From Luscinia megarhynchos (taxonomy: Eukaryota; Chordata; Aves; Passeriformes; Turdidae), in the NCBI GenBank assembly GCA_034336665.1, contig CM067566.1, forward strand, positions 16,846,330 to 16,910,329: DNA of 64,000 bases, read 5' to 3'. Shown piece after piece: positions 41,517-52,795 of this stretch (the stretch's first letter is position 1; each line of letters opens with the position of its first letter). The notes beneath the pieces are model-generated. The model ran no database searches. It saw only the letters and a program-made list of their open reading frames with translations, and was not told where the DNA came from. The position numbers and the translations under genes are program-made.

Positions 41517-44500
41517 CATACCTTGACACAGGAAAATTAAAAAAAAAAAAAAGGCAGAAACCAGAGCCAAAATCACATGTTCTTAAGAAGACCAAGAAAT
41601 AAACAAAAAGGGGAATATTAAAGGGCCTTTGTGGGAAAGAGTATTTCCCAGATTTTTTCTCCCACTGCAGTTCAGTACTGTATTTCTATAGAAATGGAAA
41701 CATCAGAATGCAGATCTTGAGTTCAGGGCCATGCACTTCAACTTTTCCACTCTATCTACAGTGACAAAGGACCTTTGCCTTCCGGAATCCCAGTCTGCAC
41801 TACAACATTTCAGCAGAGTGAAGGGCAGCTGTGACCAGCTGGAAACAAAAAGGGGCATTCATGGGCATCAGTGTGAGGTGCCCTCTTGTCAGCAGCACTG
41901 TAAAATAAAAACAAGCAAACAAAAATACAAACAAACATAAAAAGCAAAATTGAAAATCCACAAACACCAAAACTAGTTTACTACAATTTCTACAGCTGAC
42001 TTCTTAATCTCTTAAGGGATGGGCAGCATTCTTCACTCTATTTCCTTCAAATTTATTTTTCAAATTTTGATGCATAATGAATTTTTTAAAATACAGCTTT
42101 AAAAGAAAAAGTGCTAAGAAAATTAAATATTATCTATTAAAATCAATTGCATAAATGCAACGGGTTCTTAAAAAAACCCCACCACTTTTAGAACACACTT
42201 TTTTTTTTTTTTTTAATTGCACAGAGTGAAACAAATTAAATTTTATGAACTTCCATCTGGGATTCAGGATGTTTGATGGCATTTTTATGACCAACTAAAA
42301 TGAAAATGAGTAGTTTGGTTTGGCAGTTGGTACCGTTCTTTGCCTGGAAATTTATCATAGTTTGCCATGTAATTTAAGCACTCAATTTCCAACTGCTACT
42401 GCTCTCAGTCTGGGGAGGCAGCAAGGGAAAAAAAATCTACAACAAATTACACATGATGAATTTTTAGTAGGCCTGGTAGGGGGTTTTTTGTGTCACTAGG
42501 AGACAGGATACTGTGCAACAGACTGCCTGAGAGAAGAGGTTAACAAATTGGGCTGTAAAAAGAAGCTGTGTGGAAGGTGACCTTCTGAGAAAGGTATTCC
42601 AGCCTCTGGCTGGGATGAGGAAAGGGTATGACTGCTGTAGAATTATATTAAAGCAGCTTATCACTCATTTCTGAAACAGAATTGTCCTGGCAACTTTGCT
42701 TTGTATTGAGTCATGTGCTACTGCACTTATGCATTTGTATGCCTTTGACATATTTTCTTTATTGGACTTTTCAGGAATCCAGTGCTGGAATGCTAAGTCT
42801 TTAATCCTACATCATAAGACAGATACCAAGCTACTTAATTGTACCAGAATGACTTCTGCCCCAGGACTGGAAAGGATCAAAGCACAGGCAGCAGTTTTAT
42901 CCATGTTTTCTTGGACTTCAGCAGAATGCAGGCACCAAGGTCCCATCGTACTTACCCATGAGCTGAACCAGCTTGTCCTTGTCAGGGAATTGTCAGTGAA
43001 GCAAGTCTCAAATCAGTTTTGCTTCCTATCTAATCAACCAAGTGTTGCTTTAGAATGACAAATCTTAATGCTTGCCAGTAGCATCCATGGAAGAATCTCT
43101 TCAATGGCATTATTGAGTCTCACAAAGCATTGGAGCTCTGTTTAGAAGAAATTCACAATGGCTTATATAGATACACTCTGCACTGGTAATGTGTTTTAAT
43201 ACTTTGTTTTTCTAGTAGAAAGCAAAGAGAAAAGGTCAAAAAATGCCACGAGTGTTAAATTCATTTAAAGGAGTGGCACACAGTGGACTGGTTGTAAGGA
43301 GAATACCGATTTTTCAAGGCAGGTCTTGTGGCATCAGTTCCCTTCAGGATGCATATGACCACTCAATTTGGATGCACTACTTTTAGTAGTCTGCCAGTCT
43401 TTAATGATACATTAGAAAAAAAAACAAGGACAAAGGCAGGAAATGGAGAAGTTACAGGCAGTGACATCACATCAGAGGAAAGAGTGAAGGAGTCCATAGA
43501 AGGTAAATGCTGAAGCTCCAAATGTTCAGCACATTCATAAGTATCCAGAGAAATAGGACCAATAATGAAGCTAGAAAAATCTACTTATGATATTCAGTGA
43601 AGGGTTAGTGGAAGAACTGCAGAAGGACCACATGGAACTGAGTGACCAGGGATGAAGAGATCAAAGACAGCAGGCAGATGAAACAAAGCAGCCAACTTAA
43701 TAATGTAAGGCAGGGAGGAACACCAACTTTACCTCACACCATGGGGTGATGAATCAAGACAGCCTACAAGTATTGAAAAATGGAAACATACTCTCATAAT
43801 TCATAGGTCAAAAAAAAAATTAGTTTAGCAGCAGGTCTGTGAAAAAGCAAACAAAATGTTTTGAATTATTACAGAAGTATAAAAAGAACTGAAGAGCAAC
43901 CATGCAGAACTGTTGGGGGAACGTGCTTTTTTGAGTACTACAAGACCTGAATTTCCTAGACTATAAAGGACTTAACAGAAAGTAGCAAAAGCAAAGCACC
44001 TAATTTTATACATATAACTCTGTAACTTTATAAGTGCCACTGTGAAGAGAAATATTTATTTTCAAGATTATTATTAAAAACATTTATTTTCAAGAAAAAT
44101 AATTTGAAATTTGAGTATATAATATCAGTTTTGCGAGTACAAACTTATCCTGTAAAGAGACAAAGTAAGTGATGTCTGCATAGAGATACAGAGATGCATA
44201 AAGATAATTTGGAGAAATCCAAGCAGAGCTCTACTCATCTCCTAACTACTGACCTTCAGCATTGCTCCCTGTGCCATATTCAATCTGCAGGGAGCTGCAG
44301 GTGCAGTGAGGGTCTTGCACACTGCTTCAGCCTGTAAGTGGGCAGAAACATGAAGCAGGGTATTTCTACCAGCCATCACCTTCTCAGTGCCCTCTAGACA
44401 CAATTATATGTGTTTGAAAGCTTCTTCCTTCAAATTCTTCTCCTTCATAGCCCAGCTTGTTAAAGCTCCAGCATTACACATTCCCCTGCACAGCTCCCAG

Positions 44501-45099
44501 ATCCACAGGCACACAATGTTTACTTCATTTTTTCAATTCACTCTGGTGCAACCATTTCTGCCTCTCCTCCTTTGCCCTGTCAGATTTTAAAGCCAATGCA
44601 CCTCCAGGAAAGGTACAGAAGCTATTACAGCACTCAGTCTATTTAAGTGTGGAATGCTTCATCCCCAGGCGTACACTTTGGTGGTATTTCTTAAGTAGTT
44701 GTGGCACAATACAGATCTGGTATTTGATGCAGAATAACTAAATCTGAAAAAATTAATAATACAAAATATAAACTAAAACTTTGTATCATTTGGAAAGAAC
44801 AGTGTTGCAAAAATTCGTTGTTGTACATACAACAATGCCACAGTACATGTTTATCTTACAGGTAAGCCATAGTAGAAAGAAAATCTCAAACCCAAATTTT
44901 CTGATTTTGATCAGTAGCAATACAGCTACAGGTAAACAATCAATGTAAAAGCACTGAAAAGCATAAACACACTATTCTCTATCATTACATGGCTCTCTTT
45001 GCTGATGAATTCTACCTGGTAAGATAGGAGAAAAAATAACTATGATTAGTTTTGTAAATGGGAGGACACACAGAGCAAATTGCCTATTTACACTGTCAT

Positions 45100-45530
45100 C
45101 ATGGATCACAGAGTGGATCAGGCTGGGAGGGACCACAGTGGCCATCTGGTCCCACCTCCCTGCTCAAGCAGGGCCATCCCAGAGCACATGGCACAGGATT
45201 GCATCCAGACACTTCTTGAGTATCTCCAGTGGGGGAGACTCCACAACCTCTCTGGGCAGCCTGTTCCATGTGCAGTCACACAGAGTAAATAAGTCCTTCC
45301 TCATGTTCAGGTACAACTTCCTGTGCATCAGCTTCTGCCCACTACTTCTTATCCTACTGCTTGGCACCACTGAGCAGAGCCTGGCTCCACCCTCCTGAAC
45401 CCCCCTTACAGACATTGATGAGCTCCCCTGTCACTTCTTGAGGCTGAACAGACTCAGTGCCCTCAGCCTAAGGGATGCTCCACTCCCTTAATCATCTCTG
45501 TCACCCGCAGCTGGACGCACTCCAGGATAT
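45100..45530 (-). mobile_element. CR1 LINE 3' region, best-preserved copy in the window, minus orientation
   Basis: About 430 bases collinear with a passerine-type CR1. Blocks read on +: ATCACAGAGTGGATCAGGCT, GGGAGGGACCACAGTGGCCA, CTGCTCAAGCAGGGCCATCC, AGAGCACATGGCACAGGATT, GAGACTCCACAACCTCTCTG, GGCAGCCTGTTCCATGTGC, TCCTCATGTTCAGGTACAAC, TTCCTGTGCATCAGCTTCTG, GCACCACTGAGCAGAGCCTG, ACAGACATTGATGAGCTCCC, AGGCTGAACAGACTCAGTGC and GGACGCACTCCAGGAT. The 3'-terminal repeat is present in altered form. Translations of this piece (118 aa on +, 83 aa on -) are repeat-derived, not host genes. Confidence 0.95.
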
Positions 45531-48500
45531 TTACAAGAATTCTATGACTTTTTGAAGGGCAGTTTCCTCCTTGATGAAAAAGGACATCTTTTTACTATAT
45601 GGTACAATGTGATTGATGGAAACATCTTAGCAGACTAGTCATGAAAGAACTGGCCTTAGTCCTATACTGTCTCAACAGGATGACATTTCAATTACTGTCA
45701 CTGTACGATACTATACAGACAACAGGTAGGTAATTTAATAGATCAGTCCAGAACTTCCTGTAAGCAATACATACAATCCAATTAGTTTCTCACAATAGAC
45801 TACAGCAGTTATTTGAGGAGCTTCAAGCACTTCATCTGGTAAGTCTTCATGGGGCAGGAATGGCCTGCTGTTTCTATTCCCATCTGTCACTCAGCATTAA
45901 AGTTTCAGAGCACTGTTAAGAGGAACCTGGCGGATGTTAAATTCACCTGTGCCTGGCAAGGGGAGAGCGCCTGAATAGCAATGAAACTCCCAAAACCAGC
46001 AGTCAGGGTAAGAGACACATCACACTGAAAGTGAGTAGTGACTGTCAGCCACCATCACCTCTGCCTTCCCCAACATACATTTCAGTTACTGTTGTAACTC
46101 ACAGGACTAAAAAATCAGTCCAATTTTGAAGGAATAAATATTTCTACAATGTAAAAATTTTGCCTTCAATGAGTGCTGAGAGTGAAGACATGACACCATG
46201 CCGTCCTCTAAATATTTCTCTCAGACCAAACTCTTCATTGGGACAGACTTGCCTGCAGCTTTACACCAAGGATGAATCTGATACACAGTGACATAGAGGT
46301 ATCAGAGGCTGTGCATATTTTCTGTTCTCTTGACATTAAGTTGATCTAATTTTCTTCATTTGGTTACATTTTTAAAAGTTATTAGCTGATTGAATACATT
46401 AAAATTTTCTTTTTCTCACTAAAAAGCCCCGATGCCTTTTCAGGAATCCTGAGGAGCTGTGCACACAGGTTACCCAGGAAAGTTAATTATTAATTATCAG
46501 GAAGGTGGAATAGTTAAGATTAATTCCGTCACTGTTGAGACCCACTCATTTAGAATTAAAATGGAATTTGTCTCCATTTCCTTGAGAAATGAATTATGTT
46601 AAATTAAAATGAGGTCACTTCAGTTCCGATTCTTCTGCAATGTAGCAGTTTTATTTAATTTCAATTAAATCTGCACATGAAGACAACTCCTCAGATTTCT
46701 CTTATATGTTTTAACTCCTTTTCTGAAGCAGTAATGAAAGAAGCTTACAAAACTTTTGTTAGGCTGCAGTACAGCAATTCAAAAGCAGCTTATCATTAGT
46801 GTTTAATATTTGTCTGGGAACAAATGTGATAATTTGGGGCAATTGACTAAATATATATAATCATTAGCCTCACATTTACAGTAATGAAGCCATTTCAGAT
46901 GCATTTTCTACAGAAGGCTTTGCAGATTTTATTGTTGTGGATTCCATAGGCATCACTGATAGTGAATTAGATGGTAAGAGTACTGATTGTACCTAACAGG
47001 AGAGATGCTGATACAAGCATATTTAAAACTTGTGAGTGAAAATTAACATTGCATAAAAGAGGGATTTGTTTAAAACTGGGTGTACTTATACATTTTAAAT
47101 ATATAATTTATAAAGCTAAAGATCATAATTTTTACATAATCCACAATGATCTAAATAATCAACAACAGTTCATGATCCTAGGTTTATGTACCCATATTAT
47201 GTGTATTGATTAGAAATGAACTCAATTTTTTTGGCCCCAAGCCTGGTGCATCTGTGTGTGTCAGCATCAAAATTGACCAGCAACTCTCTTTTTTTAAGTC
47301 CTGCAGAAACCAGAGTCCCCAGATTACATCATGTCTTTGTCCCAAGGAAACCATCTGAGGGGAAAACCTGGGATTTTTAAATAAATTCTTCAACTAATGC
47401 AATGAAATATAGCAATTAGAATAAAGAATCTATGGACAAACTTTTGGGAACTAAATGACATAAAAGCCCAATTCCTATTTTCTGAGTTGACTATGGAATC
47501 TATTTTCTGCTGACCTTTACAAGAATTACTATAAATCAAATATAAATGATCAACTGTCAATTTTCCCCTGAAATTAAATGAAGTTTACAATAGGTGTCAC
47601 AGAAAGGTCTGCTCTGCACAAATTCTAAATGTTGTCTGACTTTATTCACATGCCTCACAAAGGGTATTTAAAAAATTGCAAATCTGCTGACAAAAACCAG
47701 ACCAAGACACAAAAAGCTAGATCAAAATCTTTTCAGATTTATTCCATTTCTTAAACTAATGGAGTATGGGTTTTGATGAAAACAGACTTTTTTCCTCTCT
47801 ATCCTAAACATTTTTATTTTAAATTTAAAACGAATCACACTGCCTAGATGGGCACTCCACAAAAGCTCAAGAGGGTAAACCAAATTACCAGTTTTAAAAG
47901 CTAAAGTGCCTATTTGACACACACACACAGTAGTACTGTAGATGCTTATCTTAAGTTTATGTATTCTGAAAAAACTGCAATGACAAACAATTTATAAAAC
48001 TGTGGCATCTATATTATTTGGAATAGAACTTCAAATGCAGAATTAACAACCAGTTAGAGTTCAATACTGCATGAATCTGATAATAATCATTATATGTTGT
48101 ATGTTCAAAATGTTCAATATTAGCAGAAACCCTCAGTAGCAGCAGACCCCCTAGAATACCTGATGTAGCTTTAAAAAGCAAGTTTACAAAATAAAATAAT
48201 TTTTAATTTTTTGAAAGATTTCAGGGGAGTGAACCCCTAGATCCAAGCATATATATATATATTTGCACCACGCTACAGATTTCAGTTAGAAATGCAAAGA
48301 CGTAAATTTGCACTTAAAAAACAGAATATAAAGGTAGTATCTTAGCTAATGTTTTTAAATAAATTTATTGATCCAATTTTGACATCTTCTTGCAGTGAAA
48401 ACTTCAGGAGTCTAATTTCAGACAGTTTTTCATTTGTTTGTTTTGTTTTAAATTACTTCAAAAGTCAGTGTTTCAATTTTGGAAATGAAAGAAATATTGG

Positions 48501-49837
48501 AGTGAATTGTGTCTTCTATGACAGGCTGTCATCATGAAGAGACAGGAGGTAAGTGAAGAGTTCACACAAGTCAATATCCAAACCAATTCAGAGACACACA
48601 AAAATCTCTAAGTGCAATTTAAATGAACCGCGTTATACACAGAAAATATAAATGTTACAAATTAATTCAGTCTGAAAACACAGTAAAGCAAGTAAAGACC
48701 ACCACACCATACCAGGAAAGAGAACAGTGGAGATGTGACAATTGTGTTATTGCCCATAAACAAGTGGCTGCCAGTGTAATGAGACATAAGATTGGCTTTC
48801 ACCAGCCACAAGCAGTGTTAAGTTTTATCAGTTCTACTGTTTCTATTTGGCTGTATCAGAGCCAGGCACACAGAAGAACCAGTTAAAGACTGAAGTGCTG
48901 TTAGCAGGTAGTTCAGTGCCCACGTATTTCCAAGCCAGCATATCACTGCTGTTTTCCAGATTGGATTATATCCAAACATGGAATTCAATTTGCCATCATC
49001 TATCTCTAATGGAATGGAATTCAAATATTAAACAATGGAAAAAATATTTTCTGTTTATATAGGCTCACATTTAAGACAGCCCTTGTAGAGTTAAGTATGA
49101 ACATGTGGTTATCCCATTTTGGAAGAGAGGGAGATCCATGAAACTAAGAGTTAAAATACACACTATCACTGCAGTCACAAAATGTACTTAACATAGGTCG
49201 TCCTATTTGGGTGGATGAGATTGTCATGGTTTCTCATTTTTATTCCTTTTAGTTTGCATATTTCCCTTAACTGTCATAAATAAAACTGAAGCAAGTCCAA
49301 AAATACTGGGGTTTTAAAATCTCCATTTTAATGATCAGCTATTGACACTGCTACTGATAGGATGAACCATCTCTCACAGCTAGCCCTACTTTAGATGTTA
49401 CATACTCTTTTTTTTTACATCACTAGAGTTTCTAATCCCTTTTCCAGGCATTTAATAGTACAGGAAAAAAAAAGCATATACACATACACTTTCATATGGA
49501 CTAGTTCACAGAACTTATCCTAAGGCTACTCCATATGTGAAGCCTAACAAACCCAAGATACTAAAAAACACATGCAGTGATTCTTATTAGTAATCTGTAA
49601 AAACACTTTCTGAAAAATTATTTCAGTTGACTTCATATTCAGTTTATAACTCCATTTAAACTATCTGCTTTAAACTTCTAGCAGCTGCAGGAAGGTGCTC
49701 AGGCAGGATCACTTAGTTGAGGACAAGAGGCAGGATTACAGCTGCTGAACTGTGGTACTACACCACTGAAGCAGTGAAAACAACCTAACCCCAGACAAGT
49801 CTATTTTGACTTTTTTGGCTGGGGTTTTTTTTATTTG
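45531..49837. other. Noncoding, includes a possible conserved element
   Basis: Unique AT-rich sequence with no coding signal recognised. At 46440-46960 the texture changes to even, non-repetitive sequence rich in TAATTA/TTAATT homeodomain-type cores, with few homopolymers. That is the look of a conserved enhancer, but conservation cannot be tested here. A short (AT)n run lies at about 48249-48262. Confidence 0.45.
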
Positions 49838-50117
49838 ATAAAAACATGTTAACAAAGATAGTCTGTAGTCCTTCATTTGGCCTGTTTTGTTTTTTTTTTT
49901 TTTTTTTGACAGAATTGTTTCCTAGCCTGCTGCCAGGAGGAGTATATCATCTGAGTGTAGGTGTGGGAGGCCTCCAACTGTACTCCTCTGACTGTCCTAG
50001 TTCATGAGCCTATTGCTGCCAAAAGTCCGAGACTGTTCAGGGCAGTAGCTTGTTCTGAATTCCTTCAAGGGTTGCTCCTTGGGAAATCCAAGAATCATCT
50101 TTTTTGAACGCAGGTCA
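49838..50117 (+). repeat. Long inverted repeat, left arm
   Basis: The reverse complement of this arm matches 52517-52795 nearly end to end. Shared blocks (arm read on -): CTTGAAGGAATTCAGAA, CTGAACAGTCTC, CATGAACTAGGACAGTCAGA, GAGGCCTCCCACA, CTCAGATGATAT, GGCAGCAGGC, AAGGACTA and TTTTATCAAA. By eye the core is roughly 85% identical; the arm ends are more diverged. A T20-like run at about 49890-49908 interrupts this arm and is much shorter in the other. The arms belong to no family I recognise and show no obvious target-site duplication. Confidence 0.9.
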
Positions 50118-50124
50118 GCAATAT

Positions 50125-50560
50125 AAAAACATAGAACTACCATATTGGTTCAGACAAAGGATCCATGTAGCTCAGTATCCTATGCTCACTAACAGTTATT
50201 AGTGCATGCCCAGTGAAAATGAGAAACAGTAAAAGCACTTCAAACCTTTTCCCCTAACACGTTCATAACCATGGACTATTTTCATCCCAGGGAAATTCTT
50301 ACATGTTTAATCTAGACAGTGTCTCCCAACAGGTTTGTTTTTCAGCTCCCTGTCCCTCTGGATTCATGCAGAACTTTTTGCACTAACACGCTTTAGTAGG
50401 GAATTTCACAGGTTTATCACCCCAGGGTCTCATTCCTGGCCAGTAGTAAGTTCACCACCTATCCATTTAGACATAAAGCTCATTTTTCCCAGCATGTACC
50501 ACTTAATTTCAACCTACATTGAATTTTATCTGTCATTTTAGTGTCTTTGAGAATCATTGC
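50125..50560 (-). mobile_element. Ancient CR1/L3-like LINE 3' end, minus orientation, internally deleted
   Basis: Starts on + with ACATAGAACTACCATATTGG, then TTCAGACAAAGGATCCATGT and AGCTCAGTATCCT, the reversed 3' end of the old reptilian CR1 ('aagaactgccatactgggtcagaccaaaggtccatctagcccagtatcctg'). Further in, GGGAATTTCACAGGTTTATC matches the 'gagttccacaggtttat' block. Near the end, CAACCTACATTGAATTTTAT then CTGTCATTTTAG matches 'caacattgaatttcatctgccatttt', which normally lies several hundred bases further 5'. The intervening part, the part preserved at 13.6-14.1 kb, appears to be missing. It sits just inside the left arm of the inverted repeat. Confidence 0.7.
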
Positions 50561-52516
50561 ACAATGCCTGTTTGCTGTAGAAAGTCCTTATAAAAGGAAC
50601 AAAAACATAACAACCAAAACAGTGGCCTGTGCATTCCAAAATTGTGTTCACTTCAGTTTGCACCCAAATTTCTAATCTAAATATATCCTGCTGCTTCTAT
50701 ACTCCAAGTTACTGTGTGCAATGGTTAAAAAAAATGAAAAGTACACACACGGTGAAGAATTGTATTATACTGCACAAGGCTGAGAAAGTCCTAATGCTGC
50801 CATTTCCCAACACTGAGTCCTTTGAAAAGTTCCTTTAGAAGTATTTTAAAACTTTTAAAAAGTATTTTGTCAAGTGCTGTGTCCTACATACAGCTGAATG
50901 TGTCATTTGCAAGAGAAGAATAACTGTATCTTCCATTATAATTAAGATTCAGACTTTGAATGAGAGAGTAAAACCTCAGTTTTTTCAACAGAAATGGTAT
51001 GCAGCATGCTATCTTTGTCATTTTCCAATTGACACACCATAAGAAGCCTTATAACTTCAGTGAAGTCTCTTTTGGAAGAGAAAAAATCTTCTTATATGAT
51101 GGAGTTAATGCTTAAAAAACACGGGACATTTGAGTAAAATATTTTAAAATATTCAGGAGAATATGTTTAAAGATTAGGGTATTGCCTTTAGATGTCCCAC
51201 TTCAAGATATCCACTAGTGCTTCTGTGCATCTGTGAAGTTCAGTCTATCTCGAATATGCAGGATTATAAAACTTGAAGCTGAAACATTTCACACAACACT
51301 GAGCTGCAAATCAGGAAGAACAAAGGCAGTCTGTGTAGACCCATTTCTAAAGAGGGGAAAAAGTACAACTTTTGAGTCCTTAACTGTAACTTAAAAGAAC
51401 ATATTTTGTAGCAAATTATACTATTTGAAATATGAGCAATTTTCTACAAAATTGCTTAAAGTTCACAGTAAATCTGCAGCATGTGAGAGACATATAGACA
51501 GGATTGATTTTTTTGAGGGAATGAAACAATTTTTTTTATTTTTTTCCAATTTGAAACAGAATGTACTATAAGTACATTAAGTTAAGGCTTTCTCAGCTTT
51601 TACCAGAGTATATTTCACATTGCCTGCTCCTAAGCTCAATACATCTTGGTCTTTTGTCTCAGAGCATTGTCTGTTCTACAGCTTATTCTAAACAAAATAC
51701 CCATTGGAGTGAAAAAAAAAAGTTTGGGGGAGTTTTTGATTGGTTGGTGTTTTTTCAGGTACTTTTCTCTCAATGTCTGATATTTTATACTCAAGCACCT
51801 GTCAGCTAGTACATGAAACCTACTCAAAATCCCACTGTGCTCACATTTGGTGTCCACCACACCCTTCCACTGGAGGGGTTTCACTCAGAGGTAGATGAAT
51901 ACCAAGAAGCACCCACAAAAGTTGCCAGTCCCAGTCAGGAAACTGAGCAAGCATAAAGTACAATGCAGAATTTCAAATGAAATGTGCAGTGGTTCCTTTT
52001 AAATTAATGAGACTTCTTTACCTAAACAGGACATGGCAAGTATTTCACTCTGGCACATTGTGAAATTATCTATAGAGAGAACATTGCACCTCTGTATAGG
52101 AAAAGTTTCCAGAGCCCCAGAGGTTCAAACTACCTCACAGGCAACAGGCAAGAGATGACAACCTTGAATCTGGAATTCCTTCTTATTAAAAATAAATGAA
52201 AAAAGACTAATTAGGTTCATGAATAATACTGATTTGGTATTTTTAAAAAAAATCACCAATAAAAAAAGACATTTGGAAATACATTATACCTATTTTCCCA
52301 TGAATATTGACATGTTAGTTTTTCCATAACATCTTCAAGATAAAAGGTCCTTTTAAAATCATTTGATGTTATACCCTGTTTGCACACAAAGGGGAATAGT
52401 CTTTTTATCTGCTCTCTTTGTCTTCTTTTTTTAAGATTATTTTGATATTTTGGATTATTTTTGTCTTTTAATTTATTCTACTTCTCATATTATTTACCAT
52501 AGAAGTTAAGGGAATA
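50561..52516. other. Spacer of the inverted repeat, no gene recognised
   Basis: AT-rich sequence with open frames of at most 82 codons on both strands, overlapping and without motifs. No transposase signature seen. Nothing else recognised. Confidence 0.5.
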
Positions 52517-52795
52517 TGGTAACCTGCATTCAAAAAAAAGTGATTCCTCTTGGATTTACCAAGGAGCAGCCCTTGAAGGAATTCAGAATAAACTCCTGTC
52601 CTGAACAGTCTCAGACCTTTGGCAGTGATAGGCACATGAACTAGGACAGTCAGAGTAGAGTTGTGAGGCCTCCCACAGCTTCAGGGCTATGCTCAGATGA
52701 TATTCTCCTCTTGGCAGCAGGCCAGAAAACATTTCTGTGATAAAAAAGGCAAAATAAAGGACTAGAGACTACCTTTGGTAATCTGTTTTATCAAA
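52517..52795 (-). repeat. Long inverted repeat, right arm
   Basis: Inverted partner of 49838-50117. It begins on + with GTAACCTGCATTCAAAAAAA and ends at CTGTTTTATCAAAG. Arms and spacer together cover about 2.96 kb. The central part (52560-52680) is the most similar to its partner. Confidence 0.9.

Larger units (their letters stand above)
40046..45099. other. Noncoding, no recognised gene
   Basis: Unique AT-rich sequence with a TG microsatellite, a 29-base tandem duplication and a T-run near 42197-42214. Stretches at about 42870-43060 and 43690-43920 carry faint CR1/LINE-like text but are not callable. No exon recognised. Confidence 0.5.

Noticed and set aside
42870..43060. CTTGGACTTCAGCAGAATGC reminiscent of the CR1 'ctggacttcagcaaagc' motif
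   Set aside because: Only about 20 bases match and the neighbouring sequence does not continue the CR1 order.
43690..43920. Faint LINE-like text (GTGAAAAAGCAAACAAAATG followed by TTTTGAATTATTACAG)
   Set aside because: Resembles a CR1 reverse-transcriptase 3' segment but over too short and broken a stretch to call by eye. A repeat-library search would settle it.
45042..45415. 118-codon (+) and 83-codon (-) open frames
   Set aside because: They are translations of the CR1 3' region at 45100-45530, which is largely untranslated CR1 sequence.
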